Below, piece after piece: positions 15,930-24,357 of a stretch of DNA of 41,025 nt. Where the stretch lies: contig JBJOND010000010.1 in the NCBI GenBank assembly GCA_046052065.1, forward strand, positions 1 through 41,025, in the 5' to 3' direction. Made by a program: the position numbers and the translations under genes. The DNA comes from CAINEC01 sp046052065 (GTDB lineage: Bacteria > Bacteroidota > Bacteroidia > AKYH767-A > OLB10). The notes beneath the pieces were generated by a model. The model made no database searches, had not been told where the DNA came from, and saw nothing but the letters and a program-made list of their open reading frames with translations. Each line of letters opens with the position of its first letter. Within the stretch, counting starts at the first letter, position 1.

Positions 15930-18173
15930 ATGAAATTATTTCCCGACCACTCGCTTTTAGTAGAAGAATTCGAACGCATCAAGCAGATGACGGCTGAATA
16001 TTGTGCGGGTAGTTTAGGGCGTAAATTAGTTTCAGAAATCACACCCTCAGATAATTTTACGGAGGTTGTTACCCGATTAGAACAGACAGAAGAGTTTCGT
16101 AAAATTATTATTAACGGCGAGCCATTTCCGTTTGATGCATATCCTGATATTAGTTCGGACTTAAAATTATTAAGCATTCGCAATTCAGTGTTGGCGTTAA
16201 GTCAGCTGGTGTTGATTTACAAAGTCATGAATCACGCTCGTGCGATGTATGATTTTTTCAAAGAACGAACTATTCGATTTCCATTATTGACGGCTGTATT
16301 AAAAGATATTCCTTTTGAAAAAGTAATTATTACATCCATCGAAGAAGTTTTGGATGATACGGGGTCCATCCGTAGTTCGGCATCTCCTGACTTAGCTCGT
16401 ATTAGAAAACAGCTTGGTAGAAAACGTATTGAAGCCAATCAGATATACATGAGTGTGATTGCAAAATATCGTAAAAGTGGATGGTTAACAAATGATGCTG
16501 AAGAAAGCTGGAGAAATGGTAGAAGGGTAGTGTCGATTGTTGCAGAACAAAAACGAACAGCCAAAGGAATTGTACACGATATTAGTGCCACAGGAAAAAC
16601 CTGTTTTATTGAACCCGAAGAAACATTGGCCATTAATGCGATGTTGATTCAGCTTGAACAAGAGGAGCAAGAGGAGATTCGTAAAATCCTGAAAGAGCTG
16701 ACAGAGGTTTTACGGAAGTACCATACCGTTATGACGCATTATTTGCAATGTATGGTAGAGTTCGATGTCATTGCTGCTAAGGCGCGTTTAGCTATTCATC
16801 TGGATGCGCATCTTCCTTATATCGAGAATAAGCCTGCTGTCGATTTAAAAGATGCTTATCATCCCTTGTTATATGCGATGAATAAGGCAAATAAAAAGCA
16901 AACGATTCCTTTTAGTTTGAAGCTAAATCAAGAGCAACGAATATTAGTTATCAGCGGACCAAATGCAGGCGGGAAAACCGTTTGTATGAAAACAGTAGGA
17001 CTGCTTCAGCTTTTATTGCAAGCAGGATTTTTAACCACCTGTGATGGGAATAGTCGTTTTGGATTTTTTAGAAAAATATTAGTTGATATTGGCGATTCAC
17101 AGTCGCTGGAATTTGAGTTGAGTACGTATAGTTCGCGTTTGCAACATATGAAAGTGTTTTTGCAGCAATCAAATCCTGATACATTATTTTTAATTGATGA
17201 GTTTGGTACAGGTACAGATCCTTCTTTAGGAGGTGCATTGGCGGAATCAATTTTGGAAGAAATGAACTACCGTAAATCATTTGGGATTATCACAACGCAT
17301 TATATGAACTTAAAAGTGCTTGCTGATAAAACACCAGGAATTATAAATGGTTCTATGGCTTTTGATGCGCAAAAGTTATTACCTCGTTTTTATCTGGAAG
17401 TAGGAAAGCCGGGTAGTTCCTATACGTTTGTTGTTGCAGAGCGCAGTGGATTACCTCCATCAGTGATTAATCGCGCACGAAAAAAAGTAAAGAAAAACAG
17501 TCTGGTGCTTGAAGAGTTGTTGAATAAGATGGAGCATGAGAAAGGAGAGGTAGCACGTTTACTCGACATCAATAAAAAACAAGAACGTAAACTAGAAGAG
17601 TTGATTAATAAATACGAGCGTAATGTTGCTAGTCAGGAGAAACGTTCTGAACTAGATGATGAACGAGTTCGACAGCGAGAGTTAAGGTTAGCTAATCAAT
17701 TAGAAGAAAAGTTTAAGCGTTTTGTTAAAGACTGGAAAGAGGCCAAAAATAAGAAGGCTGTTTTAGAGCGATATAATTCGAGTTTGTCTGGAAGGAAAAG
17801 TAAGTTGAGTGAAAAAGAAGTGTTGATTATTGAGGAGCAGATAAAGTACACACAGCAACATATAAAGACTGGAAAGAAAGTGTTTTTACGAGACGGTAAA
17901 GTAGAAGGAGTAGTGGAAAGTGTTGATGGAAATAAAATTATTATCGTATTTGGCAATATTAAAACCACTGCCGATATTTCTCGAGTATTATTGGCTGATA
18001 TGCCGAAGGAAACAGGAGTAGTTACTGCTAAGATACAGACCGAAAAGAAAAAAGAACACCACCCAAAAAATCATCCGAAGAAGAACAAAGAAGTTGTAAT
18101 GAATAGCATTAAACAAATTCCTTCAGAAGAGAAGAAATCGAAATTTTTACCTAGGAAGAAGGCGGAGAATTAA
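15930..18173 (+). CDS. MutS2-like ATPase lacking the Smr nuclease domain
   Basis: A 747-residue MutS-superfamily protein of MutS2 architecture. It has no N-terminal mismatch-recognition domain. It has a helical core/clamp region (about 1-310) with the VHDISATGKTCFIEPEE connector at about 213. The ATPase has Walker A SGPNAGGKT (342-350), Walker B LFLIDEFGTGTDPS (about 418) and TTHYMNLK (about 453). A long charged coiled coil (about 510-640) follows, then a small beta domain (VFLRDGKVEGVVESVDGNK, about 660). Full-length MutS2 proteins end in an Smr endonuclease domain; here the protein instead stops after a Lys-rich tail. MutS2 proteins act in suppressing recombination and rescuing collided ribosomes. 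The stop is one base from the convergent transglycosylase stop. Confidence 0.85.
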   Translation: MKLFPDHSLLVEEFERIKQMTAEYCAGSLGRKLVSEITPSDNFTEVVTRLEQTEEFRKIIINGEPFPFDAYPDISSDLKLLSIRNSVLALSQLVLIYKVMNHARAMYDFFKERTIRFPLLTAVLKDIPFEKVIITSIEEVLDDTGSIRSSASPDLARIRKQLGRKRIEANQIYMSVIAKYRKSGWLTNDAEESWRNGRRVVSIVAEQKRTAKGIVHDISATGKTCFIEPEETLAINAMLIQLEQEEQEEIRKILKELTEVLRKYHTVMTHYLQCMVEFDVIAAKARLAIHLDAHLPYIENKPAVDLKDAYHPLLYAMNKANKKQTIPFSLKLNQEQRILVISGPNAGGKTVCMKTVGLLQLLLQAGFLTTCDGNSRFGFFRKILVDIGDSQSLEFELSTYSSRLQHMKVFLQQSNPDTLFLIDEFGTGTDPSLGGALAESILEEMNYRKSFGIITTHYMNLKVLADKTPGIINGSMAFDAQKLLPRFYLEVGKPGSSYTFVVAERSGLPPSVINRARKKVKKNSLVLEELLNKMEHEKGEVARLLDINKKQERKLEELINKYERNVASQEKRSELDDERVRQRELRLANQLEEKFKRFVKDWKEAKNKKAVLERYNSSLSGRKSKLSEKEVLIIEEQIKYTQQHIKTGKKVFLRDGKVEGVVESVDGNKIIIVFGNIKTTADISRVLLADMPKETGVVTAKIQTEKKKEHHPKNHPKKNKEVVMNSIKQIPSEEKKSKFLPRKKAEN

Positions 18174-18174
18174 T

Positions 18175-19581
18175 TTAGTTTTCATCGTTATTCATGTTAG
18201 CATACTTCTGCGATAACTCTATCTTCCCTAATTTCCTATAGGCTTTTGACAGAGAATCGGACGTTGCTACTGATGAAGGAAATGCATCTAAATTTGCTTT
18301 TAATATCACAACTGCTTCTTCATTCATTCGCTTATGCATTAACTGCGTAGCTAAATGAACATAATGGGCTTCGTTTTGCGGATAAGTAATTTTACTTCCT
18401 GAATTAGTTAGTTGTGCTAATTGCTGCTTTAGATTAGTTGTCTTATTTTGAAAATAATTAAAGTCGATAATTCCATCTACAAGATCACTTTCATATTTTT
18501 GAATGCAATTGACTAATTGATCTTCCTTGCTTAATGTTTTTAGCTGGTTACGTTTGATTTTTGATTCATAACGTAAGCCATAAACAGTAAATACGGTATC
18601 ACCTTCTGCATCGATCAAATCTTGAAAGTTTAATAAAGCCGCTAAAGCTAATTGAGAGTAATTCTGACTTTCATTTTTAAATCCGCAGGCTTCCGTTTTC
18701 CAAAGTTTTATGATTAGTTCTTGTCCTCCTGTTTTTGGATTAATTTTATTTAAAGCGCAAGCAACATTGCCAGCTCCTGCATGATAGCTATGCATCACCA
18801 ATAAACGAAACCATGTATCGGTTTCATTGTAAGGAATATTGCGTGAATTAAGCATTTTCTTTACTAATGGAATACAGATTTTTGAAATCAATTGCGAAGA
18901 AGCATAAGACGCTTTTTTCAAATCTGTTCGATCATCGCGCTTAGCATTTACAACTAATCCGTATTGGGTCGCCACAGATTTCATTAACTGAAAAGGACCA
19001 TTTGCCCCTGCGTATGAAACCGATTTGCTTTTACCAGGACTTTCAATTAACAAGATTGTTTGCGCATACCACGGGTCAACACCGTTCTCTTTGAAATAAC
19101 CCACAGCTTTCGATAAATACATCATCGTTTTGCGATGCTCAAAAAAATCGCGCTTTCCACTCGTTACATATAATTCACGATCTGTCTCGATATTGTATTG
19201 CTGACGAACTTTTGATTTATTTCTTGTTAACTCAGCTTCTGAAATTAATTTCCAATCGTTATACGGAACTTGAACAAGTGATTCACGTGTGTCTGCCGTA
19301 TTTACAATGCATGAATCAGGACTCAAGCAAATAATCTTTTTCCAGAATGCGGGTTGCGCTAATTGATCCCAGCGTTCAGTTTTTAATTTATGATTGTCGA
19401 CAAAATACATTTTGCTAGTATCCTCTTTGGTAGCAACAATCTTTTTAACTAACATCGAATCAAAATGACTTAAAACAACAGGAGGAGTAATAGACTTATC
19501 TGAAGGTTCTTTGCCAGAACATCCAATAGAAAATAGAATGAATGTTGAGCTTATAAGTGTATTTGTAATAATTTTTTTCAT
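18175..19581 (-). CDS. Lipoprotein lytic transglycosylase (SLT family) with C-terminal helical repeats
   Basis: A 468-residue predicted lipoprotein. The signal peptide ends in a lipobox FSIGC with the lipidated Cys at residue 21. The SLT/lysozyme-like domain covers about 160-320: the likely catalytic Glu is in LLIESPGKSKS (E180), followed by AGANGPFQLM and HSYHAGAGNV. It would cleave peptidoglycan glycan strands from the periplasmic face, forming 1,6-anhydroMurNAc ends. The last 70 residues form TPR-like helices (HYVHLATQLMHKR, AYRKLGKIELSQKYANM). The ATG at 19581 is chosen because it begins the lipoprotein signal; the upstream in-frame extension adds 21 residues that spoil it. A -7 box lies at 19642-19649. 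Confidence 0.85.
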   Translation of the reverse strand: MKKIITNTLISSTFILFSIGCSGKEPSDKSITPPVVLSHFDSMLVKKIVATKEDTSKMYFVDNHKLKTERWDQLAQPAFWKKIICLSPDSCIVNTADTRESLVQVPYNDWKLISEAELTRNKSKVRQQYNIETDRELYVTSGKRDFFEHRKTMMYLSKAVGYFKENGVDPWYAQTILLIESPGKSKSVSYAGANGPFQLMKSVATQYGLVVNAKRDDRTDLKKASYASSQLISKICIPLVKKMLNSRNIPYNETDTWFRLLVMHSYHAGAGNVACALNKINPKTGGQELIIKLWKTEACGFKNESQNYSQLALAALLNFQDLIDAEGDTVFTVYGLRYESKIKRNQLKTLSKEDQLVNCIQKYESDLVDGIIDFNYFQNKTTNLKQQLAQLTNSGSKITYPQNEAHYVHLATQLMHKRMNEEAVVILKANLDAFPSSVATSDSLSKAYRKLGKIELSQKYANMNNDEN

Positions 19582-19641
19582 TGAATAGGGAATATCTTTT
19601 GGTAACGGATAATTGATGGTAAAATTGTTTGTTAAGGATTT

Positions 19642-19649
19642 CAAATTTA
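19642..19649 (-). promoter_or_regulatory. Putative -7 box for the lytic transglycosylase
   Basis: Minus-strand TAAATTTG matches TAnnTTTG. It would give a leader of about 57 bases before the ATG at 19581. It shares a 190-bp divergent region with the promoter at 19764. Confidence 0.4.
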
Positions 19650-19763
19650 ATGTTTGATTTCACTGTTTTCACTGCGTATAATTATTTATTATGAACGATT
19701 TGTTGTTAAACATTTGAAAGGTCTTCATCTTATTTGTTAAATTTTAAATGTGGGTTTTATTCT

Positions 19764-19771
19764 TATTTTTG
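19764..19771 (+). promoter_or_regulatory. Putative -7 box directly before the 19776 start codon
   Basis: TATTTTTG matches TAnnTTTG and ends 4 bases before the ATG at 19776. If the usual spacing holds, transcription starts at about the ATG itself, so the message would be leaderless. Confidence 0.45.
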
Positions 19772-19775
19772 CAAC

Positions 19776-20240
19776 ATGTCGACAACTCAATTTAAAGACT
19801 CAATAGAGATCACTGCTGCCAAAGAATTAAAGCTATTTGTTCGTTCAATGGCTGCCTCTTATCGTTTTATTTTTCAGCAAATGGAGGTCGATTTTGTTAA
19901 GCGCGCCGATATGCTCGAATTAATTGAGCATGACGAAGTGAGTAAACTGGCATCACGTTTTGCGACGATAGCTGACGGCGATAAGCTTGTATTATCGCGG
20001 ATTGAACTTTATCAGTTATATACGATGATGGAATTGGTTTGTCGTAGTTTTTTAACCGAAATAGGTGATACCTATAAAGAGATTACAATGCGTATCAACA
20101 AGGTTGATGAGGAGAAGTATAATGCAGTTCGTAATATTGAACTTAAGATTGCACAAACTTTAATTCAACAAATCAGAGTAGATTTTGCTAAAGATCCCGA
20201 CTTCGAAGAGATTGAAGAGAAGTTGGAAATGCTCGACTAG
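19776..20240 (+). CDS. Helical hypothetical protein
   Basis: A 154-residue protein starting MSTTQFKDSIEITAAKEL. I do not recognise a family. It is almost wholly alpha-helical by composition, highly charged, without signal peptide, membrane helix, or conserved Cys/His cluster, so it is probably cytoplasmic. It ends in an acidic stretch (FEEIEEKLEMLD). The start is placed at 19776 rather than an in-frame ATG at 19734 because a consensus -7 promoter box (19764-19771) lies between them and the extra residues look non-coding. It stands alone between a divergent transglycosylase gene and a convergent gmhB gene. Compact coding and a plausible promoter support it being real. Confidence 0.7.
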   Translation: MSTTQFKDSIEITAAKELKLFVRSMAASYRFIFQQMEVDFVKRADMLELIEHDEVSKLASRFATIADGDKLVLSRIELYQLYTMMELVCRSFLTEIGDTYKEITMRINKVDEEKYNAVRNIELKIAQTLIQQIRVDFAKDPDFEEIEEKLEMLD

Positions 20241-20454
20241 TGCCTGGTTAATTTTACATTATCAGGAAAGTAAATGTTAAGCAGGAATTAACTAAACAAG
20301 TTCAACTTAATATTCCTTTCCGAATTTCATAATAATCTGGTGACCCTAAACTTATACGAAATTAACCTTGCTGTTATTCTTTTGCAGTATTGTTTTAAAT
20401 GGTTAATGTATAAGAACGGTTGTTTAAAGGTTTTAGTGAATGTTAGTTTTGGAA

Positions 20455-20482
20455 TCAGGGAGGTGAAAAGCTTCCCTTTCTT
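20455..20482 (+). terminator. Terminator-like hairpin on the plus strand
   Basis: GGGAGG (20458-20463) and CTTCCC (20471-20476) form a 6-bp stem with one G-T wobble and a 7-base loop, followed by TTTCTTTTTTT. It lies about 220 bp after the hypothetical gene and may end its transcript or that of a short RNA. Confidence 0.6.
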
Positions 20483-20485
20483 TTT

Positions 20486-21022
20486 TTATAAACTATTTGA
20501 CCAATCGAAAAGCGAATTGTGAATCTCGTCCATTATATCTGTTTTGACTCCTGAAAATTTCTTTTTCTCGTCGATAAAAACGGTAATCATTCCTGCATTT
20601 CTTCCGAACTCCATATCTGAAATAGAATTTCCAACGATTACTGCTTTCAATAAATCAATTTCAGGGAAATTATTTTGCGCTTCTAATGCCATTACTGGGT
20701 TCGGCTTTCTTCGGATGTCGGAACGGTCTGCAGCAGGCGCGAAGTAAATAGCATCAATACGTCCACCTTCATCTTCAATTGCTTTTTGCATTTGCTGATG
20801 AATAGCATTTAAATCTTCTTCTGTCATTTTCTGAATACCAATTCCTCGTTGATTAGTAACTATAATAATCCTTCCGAAGATTGCTGATAATTTAGCTAAA
20901 GCACTTAAAGCTCCTACTTCAAAAACAAAGTCTTCCCAACGTGTTACATAGTCATCACGAAGTTCTTTGTTAATTACTCCATCACGATCTAAGAAAAGTG
21001 TCCACGTTTTATTATAAATCAT
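20486..21022 (-). CDS. gmhB: HAD-IIIA phosphatase, GmhB-like (D-glycero-D-manno-heptose 1,7-bisphosphate phosphatase)
   Basis: A 178-residue HAD-superfamily phosphatase. The first motif LFLDRDGVINKE has both catalytic Asp; VTNQRGIGIQKM is motif II, RRKPNPVM carries the motif III Lys, and VGNSISDMEFGRNAGM is motif IV. This fits the histidinol-phosphatase/GmhB subfamily. A Cys-rich zinc loop typical of classical GmhB is missing. The ATG at 21022 overlaps the gmhA stop as ATGA, so translation is coupled to gmhA. An upstream start at 21055 would overlap gmhA by 37 bases and is less likely. The context supports removal of the 7-phosphate from heptose bisphosphate for NDP-heptose synthesis, but specificity is inferred. 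Confidence 0.82.
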   Translation of the reverse strand: MIYNKTWTLFLDRDGVINKELRDDYVTRWEDFVFEVGALSALAKLSAIFGRIIIVTNQRGIGIQKMTEEDLNAIHQQMQKAIEDEGGRIDAIYFAPAADRSDIRRKPNPVMALEAQNNFPEIDLLKAVIVGNSISDMEFGRNAGMITVFIDEKKKFSGVKTDIMDEIHNSLFDWSNSL

Positions 21023-21597
21023 TTTGGAAAAATCGTTTCTTCTATCAGCTGACAAATAATATGTCCAATTAAAATATGGGACTCTTGAATACGAGGTGTG
21101 TCTGTGCTAGGTACACGTAACAAGATGTCACAACAATCGTTCATTTTTCCTCCTGATTTTCCTGTCATACCAACGGTAATCATGCCTTGCTTTTTAGCCA
21201 TTTCCATAGCGGCTATTATATTTTTCGAATTGCCGGAAGTTGTAATTCCAACTAGCACATCACCTTTTCTTCCGCAAGCTTCTACCATACGACTATAAAC
21301 AACATCATACGAATAATCATTTGCAACAGCGGTCATATAAGAACTATTTACATGCAATGCTTCTGAATACAAAGGTGGGCGATCAGTATAAAAACGGCCA
21401 CTTAATTCAGCAGAGATATGTTGTGCATCGGCTGCGCTTCCTCCATTTCCACAAAACAAAACCTTTTTATCGTTTTTAAATGCTTCAATACATGCGTTAG
21501 CTGCATTTTCAATCGATGCTAGTAACTCCTGATCTTCTAACACTAATTGTTTGGTTGCAATAGAATCAGCTATAAGTTTTTTAATGTCGGTCGCCAT
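21019..21597 (-). CDS. gmhA: Sedoheptulose 7-phosphate isomerase (SIS domain)
   Basis: A 192-residue SIS-domain protein of GmhA length. It has the sugar-phosphate loop FCGNGGSAADAQHISAELSGRF (about 48-70), RPPLYSEALH, a central TTSGNSKNI (about 118), TGKSGGKMNDCCD, and C-terminal RIQESHILIGHIICQLIE with the expected Glu and His. GmhA converts sedoheptulose 7-phosphate to D-glycero-D-manno-heptose 7-phosphate, the first step toward NDP-heptose for lipopolysaccharide core or S-layer glycans. It is followed by gmhB with a 4-bp overlap. A -7 box (minus-strand TATCTTTG, 21606-21613) lies just before its ATG, so it may have its own promoter with a leader of only about 5 bases. Confidence 0.92.
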   Translation of the reverse strand: MATDIKKLIADSIATKQLVLEDQELLASIENAANACIEAFKNDKKVLFCGNGGSAADAQHISAELSGRFYTDRPPLYSEALHVNSSYMTAVANDYSYDVVYSRMVEACGRKGDVLVGITTSGNSKNIIAAMEMAKKQGMITVGMTGKSGGKMNDCCDILLRVPSTDTPRIQESHILIGHIICQLIEETIFPK

Positions 21598-21605
21598 AGT
21601 TAGTG

Positions 21606-21613
21606 CAAAGATA
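21606..21613 (-). promoter_or_regulatory. Putative -7 box immediately before gmhA
   Basis: Minus-strand TATCTTTG is a perfect TAnnTTTG, 8 bases from the gmhA ATG. It implies a near-leaderless gmhAB transcript, separate from the upstream glycosyltransferase genes. No -33 box was found. Confidence 0.4.
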
Positions 21614-21624
21614 ATAGAATGGGA

Positions 21625-22746
21625 TTATGGTATAAAATGTAGAATGGTCTGACTCAAATGAGACCAGGTATATTTTGTTTTTTCTTGTCGGATAGCCTCA
21701 TCAAAGCAATGAATATCGCCTTCTGTAAATTCATTCATCGCTTTTGCTATTGCTGTAGGATTTACTTCAGTAACATAACCAGTTTGTTTGTGCTTAACAA
21801 TTTCAGGTAGTCCACCCACATTGGTAACAACCATTGGTTTTTCGAAATGATAGGCTAGTTGCGAAATACCACTTTGTGTTGCACTGCGGTAGGGTTGTAC
21901 CACTAAATCGCACGCACCAAAATAATGCTTGATTTCAGCATCAGGGATATAGTGCGAATGTAATTCGATATCGTCACTTAGCTGTAGGGAATTAATCAAC
22001 TCTAAGTATTGCTTTTCATCTTCGTAAAATTCGCCTGCAATTAATAATTTATAGTTTTTACTTCTTAAGTTGCTTTCTGAAAAGGCTTTGATTAATAAAT
22101 CTAGACCTTTGTAATTTCTGATAAATCCGAAGAATAAGATATAGTTAATTTCAGGATTCAAATTAAGTTGCTTGCAAGATTCTTCTTTTGTTGTTTTATC
22201 GCCATAATGATCGTAAACAGGGTGCGGCGACATCAAGCATTCTCTATTGGTGAATCGAGCAATTTCGTCTTTTACTTGATTGGATAAAGTAATAAATCCA
22301 CTACATCCATTCACAAAGTAATTCGATAATAACGAATCACCAATTCGTTTTTCATGAGGAATTAGATTGTCAACAAAGCCGATAATCTTTATTTTCTTAC
22401 CTAGTAATCTTGCAATAGAACCTAGTGCCGGACCCATAAAGGGAATCCAAAAGCGAAGTATTACTAAGTCAGGTTGTTGCTTCCGGATATACGATGCTGT
22501 TGTTATCCACGAAAACGGATTAATAGAACTTAATAAGCGTGTGATTTTTAATGTAGCAGGGGCAGGGTCACTGGTGAATTGGGTTTTCCCAGGAAATAAA
22601 AACCCCGGATACTGAGTTGTGAAATTTACAATTTCAACTGTATGGCCAAGCTGTTGTAAATCGACCGCCATTCGTTCATCGAACGCAGCAATTCCACCTC
22701 TGAATGGGTGGGCTGGACCTACGATGATAATCTTTTTCGAATTCAT
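21625..22746 (-). CDS. Glycosyltransferase family 4-type protein
   Basis: A 373-residue GT-B fold glycosyltransferase with no signal peptide. The N-terminal acceptor domain begins with KIIIVGPAHPFRGGIAAFDERM, a glycine-rich loop. The C-terminal donor-binding domain has ILFFGFIRNYKGLDLLI (about 198) and the late PYRSATQSGISQLAYHFEKP followed by VTNVGGLPEIV (about 305-335), where the classical EX7E motif is altered to a Gln-containing form. The donor is likely an NDP-sugar and the acceptor an envelope polysaccharide or lipid-linked sugar, unknown in detail. It lies 20 bp after the GT2 gene in the same minus-strand cluster. Confidence 0.85.
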   Translation of the reverse strand: MNSKKIIIVGPAHPFRGGIAAFDERMAVDLQQLGHTVEIVNFTTQYPGFLFPGKTQFTSDPAPATLKITRLLSSINPFSWITTASYIRKQQPDLVILRFWIPFMGPALGSIARLLGKKIKIIGFVDNLIPHEKRIGDSLLSNYFVNGCSGFITLSNQVKDEIARFTNRECLMSPHPVYDHYGDKTTKEESCKQLNLNPEINYILFFGFIRNYKGLDLLIKAFSESNLRSKNYKLLIAGEFYEDEKQYLELINSLQLSDDIELHSHYIPDAEIKHYFGACDLVVQPYRSATQSGISQLAYHFEKPMVVTNVGGLPEIVKHKQTGYVTEVNPTAIAKAMNEFTEGDIHCFDEAIRQEKTKYTWSHLSQTILHFIP

Positions 22747-22766
22747 AACAGTCCGCCTATACGTAA

Positions 22767-23738
22767 TTATAAATTAGCGGTACTTTGAATTAAATAGTTG
22801 TTGCGTTCGGTGCTGTTTCTTCCTATTAATTCGCTGATGAAACCAGCTAAGAATAATTGAGTACCGATAATCATACACGTAAGTGAAATATAAAACGAAG
22901 GACGATCTGTTAACAGGCGAGCAGGTAAGTTCATGCTTACTGCATAAAGTTTCGAAACTCCCAAATACGCAGACAAAATAAATCCTGCAAAAAACATTAG
23001 CGTACCAACTAATCCAAAGAAATGCATCGGACGTTTGCCAAAACGAGAGACAAACATGATAGATAATAAATCAAGGAATCCATTCACAAAGCGCTCTAAT
23101 CCAAATTTCGTTACACCGTATTTTCTTGCTCTGTGTTCAACGGCTTTTTCTGTAATCTTTGAGAATCCTGCCCACTTTGCAATTACTGGAATGTAGCGAT
23201 GCATCTCGCCATAAACTTCAATGCTCTTAACAACATTGTAGCTGTAAGCTTTTAATCCGCAGTTAAAATCATGCAAATTATGGATGCCCGACATTTTACG
23301 AGTTGCGTAATTAAATAGCTTAGTAGGTATTGTTTTCGAGATAGGATCGTAGCGTTTTTGTTTCCATCCAGAAACTAAGTCGTATCCATCTTGCACAATC
23401 ATATTGTAAAGTGATGGAATTTCATCAGGACTATCTTGCAGATCTGCATCCATTGTAATGACCACACGACCAGATGCTGCTTCAAAACCTTTTTGTAACG
23501 CTGCCGACTTACCGTAATTTCGGTTAAAACGAATTCCTTTAAAATGGATGTTGTTACCAGCTAGTTTTGTAACTACTTCCCACGATTTATCCTTACTGCC
23601 ATCATCAATAAAAATTACTTCGTATTGATAGCCATTTGCAAGCACAACCTTTTCAATCCAAGCGGCTAACTCGGGCAGCGATTCATCCTCGTTATAAAGA
23701 GGAATAATTACCGATAAATCAAGACTTGCTTTCGACAT
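22767..23738 (-). CDS. Membrane-anchored GT2 glycosyltransferase, DPM1/undecaprenyl-phosphate type
   Basis: A 323-residue protein. A GT-A domain has IPLYNEDESLPEL (about 14), IDDGSKDKSW (about 47), and MDADLQDSPDEI (about 96, the DxD-like metal motif). A membrane-interface region follows with RARKYGVTKFGLERFVNGF, then two transmembrane helices (about 235-255 and 270-295). This is the family that loads a sugar onto undecaprenyl or dolichyl phosphate for flipping to the periplasm. The ATG at 23738 is chosen; an in-frame TTG at 23747 is less likely. It overlaps the 3' end of the DUF4199 gene by 20 bases, so the two are translated together. Confidence 0.88.
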   Translation of the reverse strand: MSKASLDLSVIIPLYNEDESLPELAAWIEKVVLANGYQYEVIFIDDGSKDKSWEVVTKLAGNNIHFKGIRFNRNYGKSAALQKGFEAASGRVVITMDADLQDSPDEIPSLYNMIVQDGYDLVSGWKQKRYDPISKTIPTKLFNYATRKMSGIHNLHDFNCGLKAYSYNVVKSIEVYGEMHRYIPVIAKWAGFSKITEKAVEHRARKYGVTKFGLERFVNGFLDLLSIMFVSRFGKRPMHFFGLVGTLMFFAGFILSAYLGVSKLYAVSMNLPARLLTDRPSFYISLTCMIIGTQLFLAGFISELIGRNSTERNNYLIQSTANL

Positions 23739-24279
23739 GAGATACAAGATTAATTCGTTTCAGTTTAAAGGATAGTATAAGAGCGAAAAAAGCGCCACCA
23801 ATTAGTTTGTTAAAATATTCTTTGAATAAGATAGAAGTTAAAGTTGACTTGCTGATTTCTTCAATCATTCTGTCCTCGTAATTCTCGTAGCCACTTCCAA
23901 GCACCTTATACATTTCCTTTTTGGTCATTTCTAATTCGTGAAGGTAAGTTTGAATATAATCACTTACTAAATCAGTATAAATTAGCTTTCCGAATATGTA
24001 AATCAGTAAAACGTATAAAACGCCATAGCTTGAAACAACTAACATCTGCGCTTTAAAGGCACCCCAATAGGTAATACTACCTTTCAAAAAATTGTCGCGA
24101 AGGCCTTTAGTAGCAATATACATGAAGACTAAAGGAATCCAGAAAAAATAAATGGAGGCTGTTCCCAATGGAAACATTCCCGAAAACCAAAGAGCCAATG
24201 TAATTGAAAACATGACGAGGCCGCAGATTGCTCCGTAGTTAAATAAATGGGTAAAGGGCGAAGGTTTGTTTTCGTTCAT
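23719..24279 (-). CDS. DUF4199 four-helix membrane protein
   Basis: A 186-residue inner-membrane protein with about four hydrophobic segments: LFNYGAICGLVMFSITLALW (about 12-32), IYFFWIPLVFMYIA (about 44-58), an Ala/Val/Leu-rich helix with VLYVLLIYIFGKLIY (about 85), and FFALILSF near the C terminus. An acidic soluble stretch (TKKEMYKVLGSGYENYEDRM) separates helices three and four. This matches DUF4199, which in Bacteroidota is regularly encoded just before a GT2 of this kind. Function is unknown; pairing suggests help in lipid-linked sugar handling. Start at 24279 is supported by a -7 box at 24285-24292. Confidence 0.8.
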   Translation of the reverse strand: MNENKPSPFTHLFNYGAICGLVMFSITLALWFSGMFPLGTASIYFFWIPLVFMYIATKGLRDNFLKGSITYWGAFKAQMLVVSSYGVLYVLLIYIFGKLIYTDLVSDYIQTYLHELEMTKKEMYKVLGSGYENYEDRMIEEISKSTLTSILFKEYFNKLIGGAFFALILSFKLKRINLVSHVESKS

Positions 24280-24284
24280 CGATA

Positions 24285-24292
24285 CAAATTTA
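24285..24292 (-). promoter_or_regulatory. Putative -7 box directly before the DUF4199 gene
   Basis: Minus-strand TAAATTTG is a perfect TAnnTTTG, five bases from the ATG at 24279. Transcription would start about two bases before the ATG. Confidence 0.4.
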
Positions 24293-24357
24293 ATGGAAAT
24301 AACCAAGTAGTAACAGGGAAAATTACTGAGTTAAAAACACCCCTTTTTTAATAAAAA

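Noticed and set aside
20340..20522. 60-residue open frame on the plus strand
   Set aside because: It crosses a terminator hairpin and runs into the 3' end of gmhB; composition is not protein-like.
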